Shown here one piece after another: positions 39,245 to 49,198 of a DNA stretch of 64,000 nucleotides. Below the pieces are notes generated by a model. It had not been told where the DNA came from. It did not search any database and saw only the letters and a program-made list of their open reading frames with translations. Each line of letters starts with the position of its first letter. Position 1 is the first letter of the stretch. Source of the DNA: Trichomonas tenax (Eukaryota; Parabasalia; Trichomonadida; Trichomonadidae); NCBI GenBank assembly GCA_023091735.1, contig JALKBU010000077.1:1-64000 (forward strand). Reading direction: 5' to 3'. Made by a program: the position numbers and the translations under genes.

Positions 39245-39426
39245 AAAAATAACCTTGTTGAAAGTCGCGATTTTTTCTAGAACTAATACTTCTAGGAAAG
39301 AAGGCGAAATATTCGTAGCGGATATCGAAATTATTTTCTGTGCTGCGTCTGTTTCAATTGTCAAACACATAGTATATCCTCGCAGTCACTTAGATAATTT
39401 TAATATTATTTTCAAAATATGTGTTT
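39245..39426 (+). repeat. Left terminal inverted repeat
   Basis: About 182 bases, inverted relative to 40495-40677. It begins AAAAATAACC and contains TTGAAAGTCGCGATTTTTTC. Confidence 0.7.
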
Positions 39427-39758
39427 GATACTTAAATTTTAAAAATATGTATACATAGGCTAGAGATTTAATTGTGTTCAATCAGATATAGCATTGATAT
39501 GATGCAATAATTTTAAATATTTAAAATATCCTTGAATAAGATGCTCCAATAGCTTCCAAAAGACAAGCGCATATATATTATCGATACTTATGCCTCTTTT
39601 ATGAATATAATCAACAATTTCAAAATGAATTTTGTAAAAAACATCGTTAAACATAATGTTGTCGGGTAAAAATCATTATGATAATATATTAGAAGTAAAA
39701 TTATCGAAAACATTATTTGGCGAGAGAAAAGTGACACAATTATTATTTATGTCCAACT

Positions 39759-39905
39759 TCACTACAAAGTAACTGAAATCACGCTCAGTCACTACAAAAC
39801 ATAGCCAAACAAGCTCAGTTACTACAAAACAGATCGAAAACAAGCTCAGTCACTACAAAACAGATCGAAAACAAGCTCAGGCACTACAAAGTAACTGAAA
39901 ACACG
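39759..39905 (+). repeat. Approximately 30-bp tandem repeat array
   Basis: Five units of about 30-31 bases built on CACTACAAA and GCTCAG. The two outer units share CACTACAAAGTAACTGAAA, while the inner ones carry ACAGATCGAAAACAAG, giving an A-B-C-C-A order. The array lies inside the long-TIR element. Confidence 0.75.
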
Positions 39906-40494
39906 CCTTTTGGAAGATGCTATTTTTTGACAACCATATAAAAAAATTTGTTTTACCTATATTGTCATCTTAAAACTTTCTTATTTTCTAATTCGTTTTC
40001 AATTTTTATGGATTATTCATTGATTTATAATAATTCCTAAATTGCAATTGCAAAGTATATTATTTCTTGGTATGAAATATTGCAATAAATAAAAGGTGCG
40101 TTTATATTGTATTTAGAAATCGAATTCAATGTATATAATTATGAGCTTAAATATCAAATATCAACGTATTGTTGCGTTATGTTTGTGATTCAATCTTATC
40201 AAATCTCTTAATTCGGTTCTAAATTCAAGAATATTCTTCTTGCGCCAAATATATACGGAATTATTAAGCATTCATGCGACAAAATTAATAAGTTTCATCC
40301 ACAGAGAAAGACCTTTAAACAGTTTCCTCCAATAATGGTACTTTAAATTCAAATATTGCAATTTTGAAAAGTTTGAGAGATGCTTTTTTCCAGTGTAAAT
40401 ATTTCATTCGATTTACATCTATAATTGCTATCAAACAGTACATAAATATATCGACCAATGACATAAGAAATTGTTCAACAATATAATTTGCTAA

Positions 40495-40677
40495 AAACAC
40501 ATATTTTGAAAATAAAATTAAAATTATCTAAGTGACGTAGAGGGTATACTGTGTGTTTGACAATTGAAACAGACGAAGCACAGAAAATAATTCCGATATC
40601 CGCTACGAATAGTTTGCCTTCTTTTTTAGAAGTATTAGTTCTAGAAAAAATCGCGACTTTCAACGAGGTTATTTTTG
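40495..40677 (-). repeat. Right terminal inverted repeat
   Basis: Reverse-complement partner of 39245-39426; on the minus strand it begins AAAAATAACC at 40677. Confidence 0.7.
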
Positions 40678-41341
40678 ATGCCATTTTCCTATGATAATTT
40701 TAATCATGTGTTTCAAACTAAAAATTCACTGCCATTTGTATTGCCTAGATATGTATATTACAATTCTTTAATCATATATACAATATAAGAAAATCAAAAT
40801 TATCTCAAAAGATTCTCGTTAAATATGCCCTTTTATGTTGCCATTCCTTTATATGAGCTATTTGCAATACCGCGATCATAGAGCGCATTGTGCTAATTTG
40901 TGCATGATCGGAGCAATTCAATTTTGAGAGGTTTAGAACACAAAAATGAGGGGGATCAATTGTTAAAAAGGGATATAAATCAATATAAAGGGGATGTTTT
41001 TAGTGGATAAAACAGGGGAAATGTGAGAAAAATGGGGGTGATAATATATAGGGTTTATCAAATTTTATCAGGTGGTAGTTTAAGTATTGCAGGGTAATGA
41101 ATTAATATTTGGGGGTTTTTCAAGTTTGTAATGCTCGCGATCTGTAAATGGGCATCAAAAAATACTCAATGCGCACATTCATACTTCTATTGATTCCAAA
41201 CCTAATTATTGCATAAAAATTGAAATCAAAAAGGAAAAATAATTTTCATGTTATATATCGATATAAATCAAAAATCCAAGTATTAGAATTGTTTCATTAG
41301 TTATGGAGTATTGGAATTTCAAATTGTAAGATCATTTATCG
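40678..41341. other. Intergenic with runs of guanines, upstream of ERCC1
   Basis: No gene. From 40950 to 41115 the plus strand has seven or more runs of three to five G spaced roughly 20-30 bases apart in AT-rich DNA. A similar pattern on the opposite strand occurs at 60931-61005. Confidence 0.45.
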
Positions 41342-41932
41342 ATGAAGTTGCCAATATCGATATCGAATCGACAAAAAGAAAATCCAATGATCGAACTTTT
41401 CAAAGGAATTCCGCATAATTGGATTGAAGCGGATAACGCTGACTATATCATAGGCAACGGAATCGGAATTTTATTTCTTTCTTTAAAATTTCATCGACAA
41501 AATCCAAAATATCTCGAAGAAAGAGTGAAAAAATTCCAAGGAGATTTCAAATCGAGAGTGCTGCTTGTGTTAGTTGATATTGATGACCCTGATCAAACAA
41601 TATCGAGATTAACAAGAACAGCGAATGGAAGCTATATGACACTAGTTCTCTCTTTCAAATACGAAGAAGCCGCCAGATGGATACTCAGCATGTACAATAC
41701 ACAAGAAGCTGTTGTTGACGAATTAAAAGCTTCAAATGAGACACCTTTTGAAACTGGCGTTAACTGCCTCCACTCATTGGGTCTATCAAGGAAAGAAGCA
41801 GAAGAGTTATTGCTTGCATTTGGATCAATATATAAGTGTTTAACATCAACAAAAGAAGAAATAATGAAAGCAACATCACTGAGTTCTAAAAAGGTAGATA
41901 TGCTAATAGAAAACTCAAGAGCTCAATTTTGA
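41342..41932 (+). CDS. ERCC1: ERCC1/Rad10 DNA repair endonuclease subunit
   Basis: A 196-residue protein. The central domain (about 15-125) follows the ERCC1 pattern: IELFKGIPHNWIEADNADYI for the NPLL-x-x-x-P-W/EF-x-PDYV signature, GIGILFLSLKFHRQNPKYLE for the CALFLSLRYH-x-x-x-P-x-YI stretch, then SRVLLVLVDIDDP. The C-terminal part (about 130-196) has two helix-hairpin-helix motifs, the XPF dimerisation domain. ERCC1 is catalytically inactive and guides XPF to cut 5' of DNA lesions in nucleotide excision and crosslink repair in the nucleus. It lacks the N-terminal extension of the 297-residue human protein. The start is the first ATG. Confidence 0.88.
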   Translation: MKLPISISNRQKENPMIELFKGIPHNWIEADNADYIIGNGIGILFLSLKFHRQNPKYLEERVKKFQGDFKSRVLLVLVDIDDPDQTISRLTRTANGSYMTLVLSFKYEEAARWILSMYNTQEAVVDELKASNETPFETGVNCLHSLGLSRKEAEELLLAFGSIYKCLTSTKEEIMKATSLSSKKVDMLIENSRAQF

Positions 41933-42074
41933 TTGTAATATTATAAATTTGTTTTGTAAATTATGACATGTTTTATATTTAATATCGTTGCTATTTCTAT
42001 ATAAATTGATTTTCAGTAAAGTCATATGATAAAATTTGGACTCCAAGAGTTGTCTTGAACCCAACTGTATTTGT

Positions 42075-43187
42075 TTAGAGTTGGAGGTGGTTGATGATCT
42101 GTGTGGAAAGGTTCTCTGGTGTGCGTGGCTGAGCAGCGACGGCCTCAGCGAAGACAGCCTTGACAACCTCTGGGGATGTACGCTTGGCCTCCTGGGCAGC
42201 GCGGAGGTCGGCGACCTCCTTGAGGGCCTTTGTCCAGTCCTCGGAAGCGCCAGCGGAGAGCTTCTTGCAGCAGCGGCACTTTGGAAGTGGGACGACCTCC
42301 TTCTTCTCGTTGAGAACTGACTGGACGGCATCGGAAAGGATGACGGCATCGATATCAGCGTTTGTCATGATGGAGCGTGGGAGTGTGAAGCGCTTCTTGG
42401 ACTCGTAGATGGCATCAAGAGCCTTGAAAGCGGACTCTGTCCAGACTGTAAGGCGGCCAACCTGGGCGGCTGGAGCGAGCTTGGCAAGGGAGAGGGCCTT
42501 GACATTGATTGTCTCAACGCCTGGGATGTTGCGGAAGGCCTTGACGATACCCTTATCCTCATTGTAGATAACAAGTGGGCCTTTCTTTGTCTTGTAGGCA
42601 GCACGGCGGAACTTGCCCTTGGAGGAGCGGTGGACTGGCTGGTCGAGAACGCGCTGGACATCACCGTAGACGCCGAGAGCCTTGAGGAGAGCGACAGCAT
42701 CGCGTGTGCGCTTGAGCTCCTGGACAGCATCGACAACAACGATTGGGACTTCCTTGATCTCGCCAAGAACGTGGCCACGAGCCTGGACGAGTGGGACGAC
42801 GGCTGTAGCGGCGATAGCGGAAGCAATGGCGAACTTGCGCTGGCGTGTTGGGACTGGGCGGAACCAGCGGCGCTGAAGGTTCGGTGGGGCGAAGCGGTGA
42901 CCACCACGGCAGAAGTTAGCGTAAGCACCCTGGCCATTCCTGTTAGAGCCGGAACCATTGACACGTGGAACACGAGCCTTAGCGCGGCCTGTACCCCAGG
43001 AGATGGCGGAAACCTTCTTGCCGGCCATTGGGTCTGTGCCGTATGGCTGCTGAGCATTCTTGGAGAGGTTGACGAAGACCTCCTTGACGACTTCAGCACG
43101 GATTGGTGTGTTGAAGACCTTTGGGAGCTCAACTGTGGAAGCTTGCTTGCCCTCCTGTGTGAGAACGTTCACTGTATGACGAGACAT
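42075..43187 (-). CDS. RPL4: Large ribosomal subunit protein uL4 (RPL4)
   Basis: A 370-residue cytosolic 60S protein. I start at the ATG at 43187 (MSRHTVNVLTQEGKQ) because the frame's upstream 11 residues are foreign to the family. The universal uL4 block is clear: SWGTGRAKARVPRVNGSGSN, then GAYANFCRGGHRFAPP, RRWFRPVPTRQRKFAIAS and GHVLGEIKEVPIVV. The long internal loop lines the peptide exit tunnel. The gene is GC-richer than its neighbours and favours C- and G-ending codons, as expected for high expression. GTCCTTTTTC lies immediately before the ATG, a CCTTT-type word also seen before uS10. Confidence 0.96.
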   Translation of the reverse strand: MSRHTVNVLTQEGKQASTVELPKVFNTPIRAEVVKEVFVNLSKNAQQPYGTDPMAGKKVSAISWGTGRAKARVPRVNGSGSNRNGQGAYANFCRGGHRFAPPNLQRRWFRPVPTRQRKFAIASAIAATAVVPLVQARGHVLGEIKEVPIVVVDAVQELKRTRDAVALLKALGVYGDVQRVLDQPVHRSSKGKFRRAAYKTKKGPLVIYNEDKGIVKAFRNIPGVETINVKALSLAKLAPAAQVGRLTVWTESAFKALDAIYESKKRFTLPRSIMTNADIDAVILSDAVQSVLNEKKEVVPLPKCRCCKKLSAGASEDWTKALKEVADLRAAQEAKRTSPEVVKAVFAEAVAAQPRTPENLSTQIINHLQL

Positions 43188-45270
43188 GAAAAAGGACGAC
43201 CACTTTTTATCGTCGTCCAAATATTTCTGAGGGCTGTGTCTCGCATTGTGGATATAGACTTACAACAATATATGAAGTCAATTTGATACGGAATGGTCGA
43301 CTAACAATGGATATTTATTAATTGTGATTTTTTCACTTATTATTTGGCCTTATGAGTATGATCAATAAACATATTATACAATATAATACTAATACGTAGT
43401 GTGATGGTCGAACTTTGGCCATATTTTGATTTTTGAAAATTCATCACATCTCATCTAGCCTTATAAGTATTATAACTAAATTTTACATATGATGAAATAG
43501 CTATTCAAAGCGTGTTGGAGTAACCATTACTCAAATTCAATTTCGATTTTTCATCACTTCTCATTTTCCCTTTAAAGTAGGGCATTCCAATTTTCTATAC
43601 TTGGTGATAGTGATGTTGTTATAACAATGTGAAGTGTGATAATCAAAATATTTGAAATCGAAATTTAATCACTTATTTTTTAGTCTTCGCAATATGATGA
43701 ATAAGTACCTTATTTGTTATCATAACTATGTGAGATTTGATGAGCAAAGTTTAGATAGATAATCTTGATCTATTTTATATCATAACTCTGGTTATAACAA
43801 TGTGCCAACATCACCTTGTAGTAGCTAACATTTGATCAAAGGACTATTATGAATCATTGATTCTAAAGAAAGATTGGAATTCGAGAATATGACATGTAAA
43901 GTGGCAAATATTGATTGTGACTGTGATTTTAGTTCATAGCAATTATTATATGCAGTGCAGTTTGTAACTCGAATTTTTAAGTTTTTGTGCAATGAATTCA
44001 AAGTTATTTTTGAGGTTTAAACTTTCTCAATTAACGTACTTTTTGATAAATATTCGAATTCTATCCTTTGTAATCTTTTTCATCGATCATTATCAAACTA
44101 ACTTTTGAAAACCTATAGAAAAATTGTTAAATTAAAATTTCAATCAAAATATAAATCAGAGATACATCTTGAAGCTTTTTAAATTAAATTGAACGTATTT
44201 CAATTGAAATAAATATTTTTAGTTTATTATTATTACTGAAATAATTGATTTTTATATTATTAGGTTTTTAACGATTTTAAATATAAAATATTTTTGAGAG
44301 AAAATGCGACAGATATTTAATTAAATTGAAATAAAACGTAACAAATCATTAACAATCAAAATCAGGTAAAAATAAATGTATATAACAATTTGCTTATCAC
44401 AATCTAAAAATAAATCAACAAAATAAAAATATAAAAAAACTAAATGAAATATGTCATTGGTTCTCGTAGAATTAGACATGCAAATCCAATGTCAACACGT
44501 AGGATAATGTTCACATCACAGATAGCATCGATTGTATTGATCTCTTTGATGTTTATTGTATCGTTTTCGATCATAATGTCGAATAAATATTCAAAGGGAT
44601 AGCTGTGGAAGTCTTTAGTTACATCTAAACAGTTTATCCACAAAAACAAGCACATATTTAATCGCTTTGAGATCGAAAAAATCTACCATTGCGGAATGCC
44701 CGAATCAAAATTACAAAATAATAGGGTAAATAGAGAGAACTAAGGAACGGACAGCATACTTTTTTAGAGTTCGGTCTGTTTCTTATGTTTTTTTATCAGT
44801 CTATTATTGACATATTATTCCGAGAATTTAATTATCTGTTTTATAATACTTTCCTTTTGTTTATTTATTAAAGCATTTACTGCTCTATTCATTCACTAGA
44901 CTATTTTTATATCAACATGCATAAAAAAAATTGAGTCGATAATTTTATCAACCGAATCCCCCAAAACTATGATACCATAATTTCACTGTATCATTCTAAT
45001 CATATCTGAATGTCTGATTGAAAATAATCGAAAAATCTTTGATACATCTCACTTATTTCGTCATAACACAGTGATCAAGAATAATTTTTCAATTAGTATA
45101 TTATATATCGCAAATCAAATCTGCTCAATATCAATGAATTGCAATCAAAATTTTTTGATTATGAGAATTTTCGATATTATGACCTCCAATAGTCACCAAA
45201 TCTAAACGTATTCGATCGCGTTCGTTTACTAACAAAAATCTTGTTTTGTTAAAGAATACATCAAATTTGA
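43188..45270. other. Gene-poor 2 kb stretch
   Basis: AT-rich. It contains one exact TGACATGTAAA (43890-43900), about 700 bp upstream of uL4. A 71-codon minus-strand open frame at 44440-44655 is not convincing. No repeat was recognised. Confidence 0.4.
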
Positions 45271-46338
45271 ATGCTTCATTCATTCCGTTCATTTTTTCGT
45301 ATGTTTCCCGTTCATACGGAGACTCACAGGCTGGTAATAACGTTCTTCCTAGTATCTATTCTTGCTAGGCATGCAAGCTGCATTGGCAACACAACTGTAC
45401 AGAAGTTGACAATGAGTTTAATGAAAACCAATTCGCCGATTTTCGTGGGCATCAAAGCCTTTGTAAATCAGCGCTTCTCGTTCTCGTATCTCACTATCTC
45501 TAAGCTGACCTCAACATTTGCCTACACTTCTATACCAATGTCCTTCTCTAGGTCCGTTTTCACAAAGAATTTGGCTCCAATCCTTCGAGTTGACTCAGTT
45601 GAATATAATAATCAAGAGTTCAACTCATCCATTACAATTCTCGAGAACTACACGTTCACAGAGTGCACCTTTATTGGAATTGGTAGTACTGAATTCATCA
45701 CATGTGGCTTCAATCTCAAGAACTACGCCATTGTATTAAAATGCGACTTCAGTGGATCTTTTGGATATATAATTGACAGAGTAAATAGAATACTCATGAA
45801 CGACACAGTTATCCACAATGGCATAGCATCGCTGAACTTGTATTCATCCGATAGTTTATCCAGTTTGTTCAGAAGAAATAATTATACCAGAATTACAATG
45901 CCAATCACACAGATGATCTATAGATCAGATCAGATGAAAGATCCGCTATTCATCCACAACACTTATAACGAAATCAAATGCAAAGCTGTCCATTATATTA
46001 AATCTGGAGGCACAGCACTTGCTGAGAAGATTGTCAACGTCACAGTGGATTACTACGATATGCACATATACAAAGGTACTGTGATGGATTCCATATTTTA
46101 CGCAGATTGTGGACAATGCCATATTCACATTCTACCAGGTCCTGTTGTTGTCAGTGGATGCTGCTTCTCTGGAAGTAGCGATAAATGGTTTATTTCTGAT
46201 AATCAACCTCCAATTACCAATTTGATTGCTGATCCAGGTCAATGTGAATATGTGCGTTTCGTTCGTGAATATCCATACAAAGTCCACAAAGACAAAGAAG
46301 TGGTGTTCAAAATCCTCGTTAATTATCTTTACTTCTAA
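45271..46338 (+). CDS. Secreted beta-helix-like glycoprotein
   Basis: A 355-residue protein with a hydrophobic segment near residues 20-37 (LVITFFLVSILARHASC) that could be a signal peptide or a signal anchor. It then consists of short beta-strand-rich segments with many N-x-S/T sequons and periodic Cys (ECTFIGIGSTEFITCGF, KCDFSGSFGYI, GCCFSGSSDKWF). The C-F/C-x-F-S-G rhythm resembles the Pmp-like protein at 29615-30805, so they may be related beta-helix surface proteins. Unlike that protein it has no C-terminal membrane span, so it may be secreted, truncated, or held by the N-terminal segment. The start is the first ATG. Confidence 0.5.
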   Translation: MLHSFRSFFRMFPVHTETHRLVITFFLVSILARHASCIGNTTVQKLTMSLMKTNSPIFVGIKAFVNQRFSFSYLTISKLTSTFAYTSIPMSFSRSVFTKNLAPILRVDSVEYNNQEFNSSITILENYTFTECTFIGIGSTEFITCGFNLKNYAIVLKCDFSGSFGYIIDRVNRILMNDTVIHNGIASLNLYSSDSLSSLFRRNNYTRITMPITQMIYRSDQMKDPLFIHNTYNEIKCKAVHYIKSGGTALAEKIVNVTVDYYDMHIYKGTVMDSIFYADCGQCHIHILPGPVVVSGCCFSGSSDKWFISDNQPPITNLIADPGQCEYVRFVREYPYKVHKDKEVVFKILVNYLYF

Positions 46339-46743
46339 AAAATTTTTATATCATTCTAAATTAAGCTCAACTCTTTAGATATGTATTAGATATCACTTAC
46401 GCTATCAGTGCACGAGCTTATTTTTGGATGATATAAATCCATTTAAATTCATTAGAAATATCTCAATTTTCGTTGTAGTAATATAACGGGCTGATGTATG
46501 ATTACACAACACCAGATTTGGGAAAAGGTATTAGTAAGATGATGAAAATATTGAATATCAAACAAAGAGAAGATTAAAGTACAAAGGAGCTGCTGACGTA
46601 TGTTGACGTTTTGAAGGCTGTTATAAAGACATATTTGAATTTCAAAAATATCGTATTAAGTTGAGTTGGTTATTTTAGTCCATTTTTTGAGGCGATTTGA
46701 TCTATAAAATATCATCGCTATAAAGTATCAATATTTATAATAT
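46339..46743. other. Intergenic, convergent gene ends
   Basis: This lies between the 3' ends of the secreted glycoprotein gene and uS10. AT-rich; no gene, repeat or motif seen. Confidence 0.4.
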
Positions 46744-47115
46744 TTACTCTGTGATGACTGAGACTTCGACCTGAACGTCTGGCTCGATAGCGATCTGTGT
46801 AACTTGCTTAACAGCTTCAGCTGTGCCCTGGAAATCAATAACACGCTTGTAGATACGAAGTTCGAAATGATCGTATGTCTCAGTACCATTACCGCATGGT
46901 GCACGGCGTGTTGTGATTCTCAGGCGGCGGCGTGGCATTGGGACTGGGCCGCGGACCTTGAGATTGGACTTCTTCAGTTTGCCGATGAGATTGCCGCAAA
47001 CTCTCTGGAGATTTGGAAGCTTGGAGGATGTTATTGTGAGGCGAATCTTCTGAACTGGAAGGTCCTCGACGATCTCCTTCTTTTCATCACCTGTTGGAAC
47101 GACGTGGTCAGCCAT
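46744..47115 (-). CDS. RPS20: Small ribosomal subunit protein uS10 (RPS20)
   Basis: A 123-residue protein of the 40S head. The start is the ATG at 47115 (MADHVVPTG); the longer frame uses TTG. Typical stretches are IRLTITSSKLPNLQRVCGNL, KVRGPVPMPRRRLRITTRR and TYDHFELRIYKRVIDFQG, matching eukaryotic uS10 throughout. Codon use is biased to C-ending codons like the other ribosomal protein genes here. GGCCTTTCC lies 5-13 bases before the ATG, similar in position to the CCTTT word of uL4, which suggests a common initiator-type element for ribosomal protein genes. Confidence 0.95.
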   Translation of the reverse strand: MADHVVPTGDEKKEIVEDLPVQKIRLTITSSKLPNLQRVCGNLIGKLKKSNLKVRGPVPMPRRRLRITTRRAPCGNGTETYDHFELRIYKRVIDFQGTAEAVKQVTQIAIEPDVQVEVSVITE

Positions 47116-47890
47116 TACTTGGAAAGGCCAAGCCAAACAAAGTAATTCAATCTTTATCGTCCAGGACTTTTTTATTTTTTGTATTTTGTGTCTTGATGAT
47201 CTCCATCATACATATTACATGTTTTCTTCACTGATTTTTCTCAAAGCCGTTTTATATGAATCAAAATCAAAAAATATACATTTTCAGAGTCTGTGCTCTT
47301 GAATATAATCTTTTCATATCTTCTACTTTTTATACCTGAGATATTAAGCAAAAATAAGAAACTTTTTGATCCTTAAGATATCATTTTTGCATTATGTTCA
47401 TTGGCATTAACTCCCATTGGGTTTAACTTTCTGTCAATAAATGAGTTCAAAAAATTGAACTGATATGAATTCTGATATTAATATTGCTGATTCATCTGTT
47501 GGTATTTTGAGATTAGATTTTCTATATCAATATTTTAATCAAATTCCATTACATAATAGCTGTTATCATATAAATACATTTTTGAAATTCATATTATCTT
47601 TAAAAAGACCGGATATATTTGGAAAAGTGAAGCTAGATCCATTATATGATAACAGGCATATGAATTCACAATGAAATGCAATTTGATTAGATATTAGAAT
47701 TTAGATGATGGAGAGCTGTTTTGATGATAGGAAAACATGTCCTGGATCTAATGGAGCTAAAATATGGATTATATGGATTTGATTAATTTCAATAATAAGT
47801 ATGAAAACTCGATATCTGATGATTGGCGACATTGATTTATGTAATTTTTGTTGAAAGGAAGCAATCCTACTTTTATTTTATTTCTTTGCC
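47116..47890. other. Intergenic, uS10 to broken transporter
   Basis: AT-rich. A 69-codon open frame beginning ATG at 47465 (plus) is the only candidate; it has no recognisable family and I do not call it. A partial motif, ATTACATGT, is near 47213. Confidence 0.4.
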
Positions 47891-48865
47891 ATGGTTCGTT
47901 GTGTCGATAAGATATTTGGCAATATGTGTGGTGTCCTTTTTGGATGGCAGCTATGTGTTGTCCTGACGTGCATCAGTGGTACAATACTGTCGTACAAAGC
48001 AAAATACTACGGAAACACAATTCCATTATTAAATCTCACTTGTACTTATTTCTTTGTATGGATTTGTAATGCATGTTGGTGGCCAAAGGCGAATTCCACA
48101 TGGTAGGGATATATATTAGTTGCCATTCCGGTTGTTTCTGATGATTGCATCAATCTTCTCGCTTACAATATGACATCACTCGCATCTGTTATGCTCATTG
48201 TTACTACTGTCATCTTTTGGGTTGCTCCACAATCATATTTCGTTTTCAAGAGGACAATTAACTGGAAACAGTTTTGTGCGATGTTAATTGCCGCAGCTGG
48301 TGTTTCCATGGTCATGGTTGCGCAGGGAACAAAAGATAGTCACTTATGTGGAAACCTCATTGCGTTTGCTTCTGCTATTATTTTGGCTATCGTCAATATT
48401 ACACAGGAATATGTAGTTAAAGATAATAGCATTCATTTATACTTGTGCAGGTTTTCAACATTAGCTTAGCCAATTGCTGCTACTCTTAGTGGCTCACTTG
48501 AATGGAAAATTATCAAGAACTATAAATGGGAATTATGGTCTATTTTCTGCCAGATAGCATACCCTATTATGCTTGCTACATATTACATGTTCTCTCCTTT
48601 TGTTTTACAACATTCTGATGCAACTGTGATGAATCTTTCTTTGATGACTTCTAACTTAGTTTCTTTGGCCATTGATATGCTTTTCTTTGGTCGCCCGTTC
48701 AACTGGCTTTACATTCTTGGATTTATTTTCATTCCAATCGCTGTTGCAATTTTCGTTCTCTGCAAAACAAAGAAACCAAAAGACGGAGAAGCAGATGCTC
48801 CCATTACTCAGCCCCTCATCTCTCAGCCTGGTGATGACAATGAAGCACAACAACAGCAAATTTAA
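47891..48865 (+). pseudogene. SLC35-type drug/metabolite transporter interrupted by two TAG codons
   Basis: One reading frame of 324 codons is open from ATG to the final TAA except for TAG at 48104 and TAG at 48467. The frame encodes about ten hydrophobic segments in the DMT superfamily order, resembling SLC35F: an early GYILVAIPVVSDDCINLLAYN stretch, a conserved WKQFCAMLIAAAGVSMVMV repeat helix and a polar C-terminal tail. The first TAG directly follows a Trp where family members often have WW, so a TGG-to-TAG change is plausible. No frameshift or deletion was seen. It is a very recent pseudogene, an allele, or a readthrough gene; TAG is a genuine stop elsewhere in the window. Confidence 0.75.
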
Positions 48866-49198
48866 ATCAAAATTATGTATATATTATATGCATATATATC
48901 ATTTTAATAGTAAATTTATTGGCTCTTCTTGAATACCTAAACAAATCTATTATTGAAATATGAATTTGTAAATTTGCAAAAATAATTTTCTGTCATGTAA
49001 ATAATTGATTAACAATTCTTTCCAACATTTCTCTTTAGTTAATTGCCAAAATGAGTACTTAAACCATGCCTCTTGTCACTAAGATTTTATAATAATAAAG
49101 AATAATAATACTCAATGTTTATCAGATTTTCTAAAAATTGATATAGGAATTTTACATGTCATTTTTAATTTACATGACGTATTTTTATAACTGAAATA
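48866..49198. promoter_or_regulatory. Upstream region of the PPP phosphatase with three CATGTAAA motifs
   Basis: TGTCATGTAAA is at 48991 (plus), TGACATGTAAA at 49151 (minus) and a one-mismatch copy at 49169 (minus). The last two lie 19-48 bp before the phosphatase ATG, close to where a trichomonad core promoter would be. Confidence 0.6.

Larger units (their letters stand above)
39245..40677. mobile_element. 1.43 kb element with long terminal inverted repeats (non-autonomous transposon candidate)
   Basis: Bases 39245-39426 and 40495-40677 are inverted copies of each other, about 92 percent identical by eye over some 180 bases. Both copies start AAAAATAACC at the outer edge and end near ATGTGTTT inside. 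Each contains a 60-odd-residue open frame, but nearly every difference between the copies changes the residue, so these are not kept as protein. The 1.07 kb interior has no transposase and carries a tandem repeat. The architecture fits a foldback, MULE-like or MITE-like element. No clear target-site duplication was seen. Confidence 0.6.

Noticed and set aside
39231..39428. 65-residue frame, similar to a 69-residue minus-strand frame at 40475-40684
   Set aside because: The similarity comes from the terminal inverted repeats. Nearly all differences between copies change the residue, so there is no sign of selection on a protein.
42365..43132. Long minus-strand frame overlapping uL4, and long plus-strand frames over uL4
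   Set aside because: Shadows caused by the strong C/G third-position bias of the ribosomal protein gene.
44440..44655. 71-codon minus-strand frame
   Set aside because: Low information content, no family and no conserved start context; likely chance in AT-rich DNA.
47465..47674. 69-codon open frame on the plus strand starting with ATG
   Set aside because: Short, AT-driven composition, no recognised domain, and no promoter word nearby. It could be a fragment but is not supportable as a gene.
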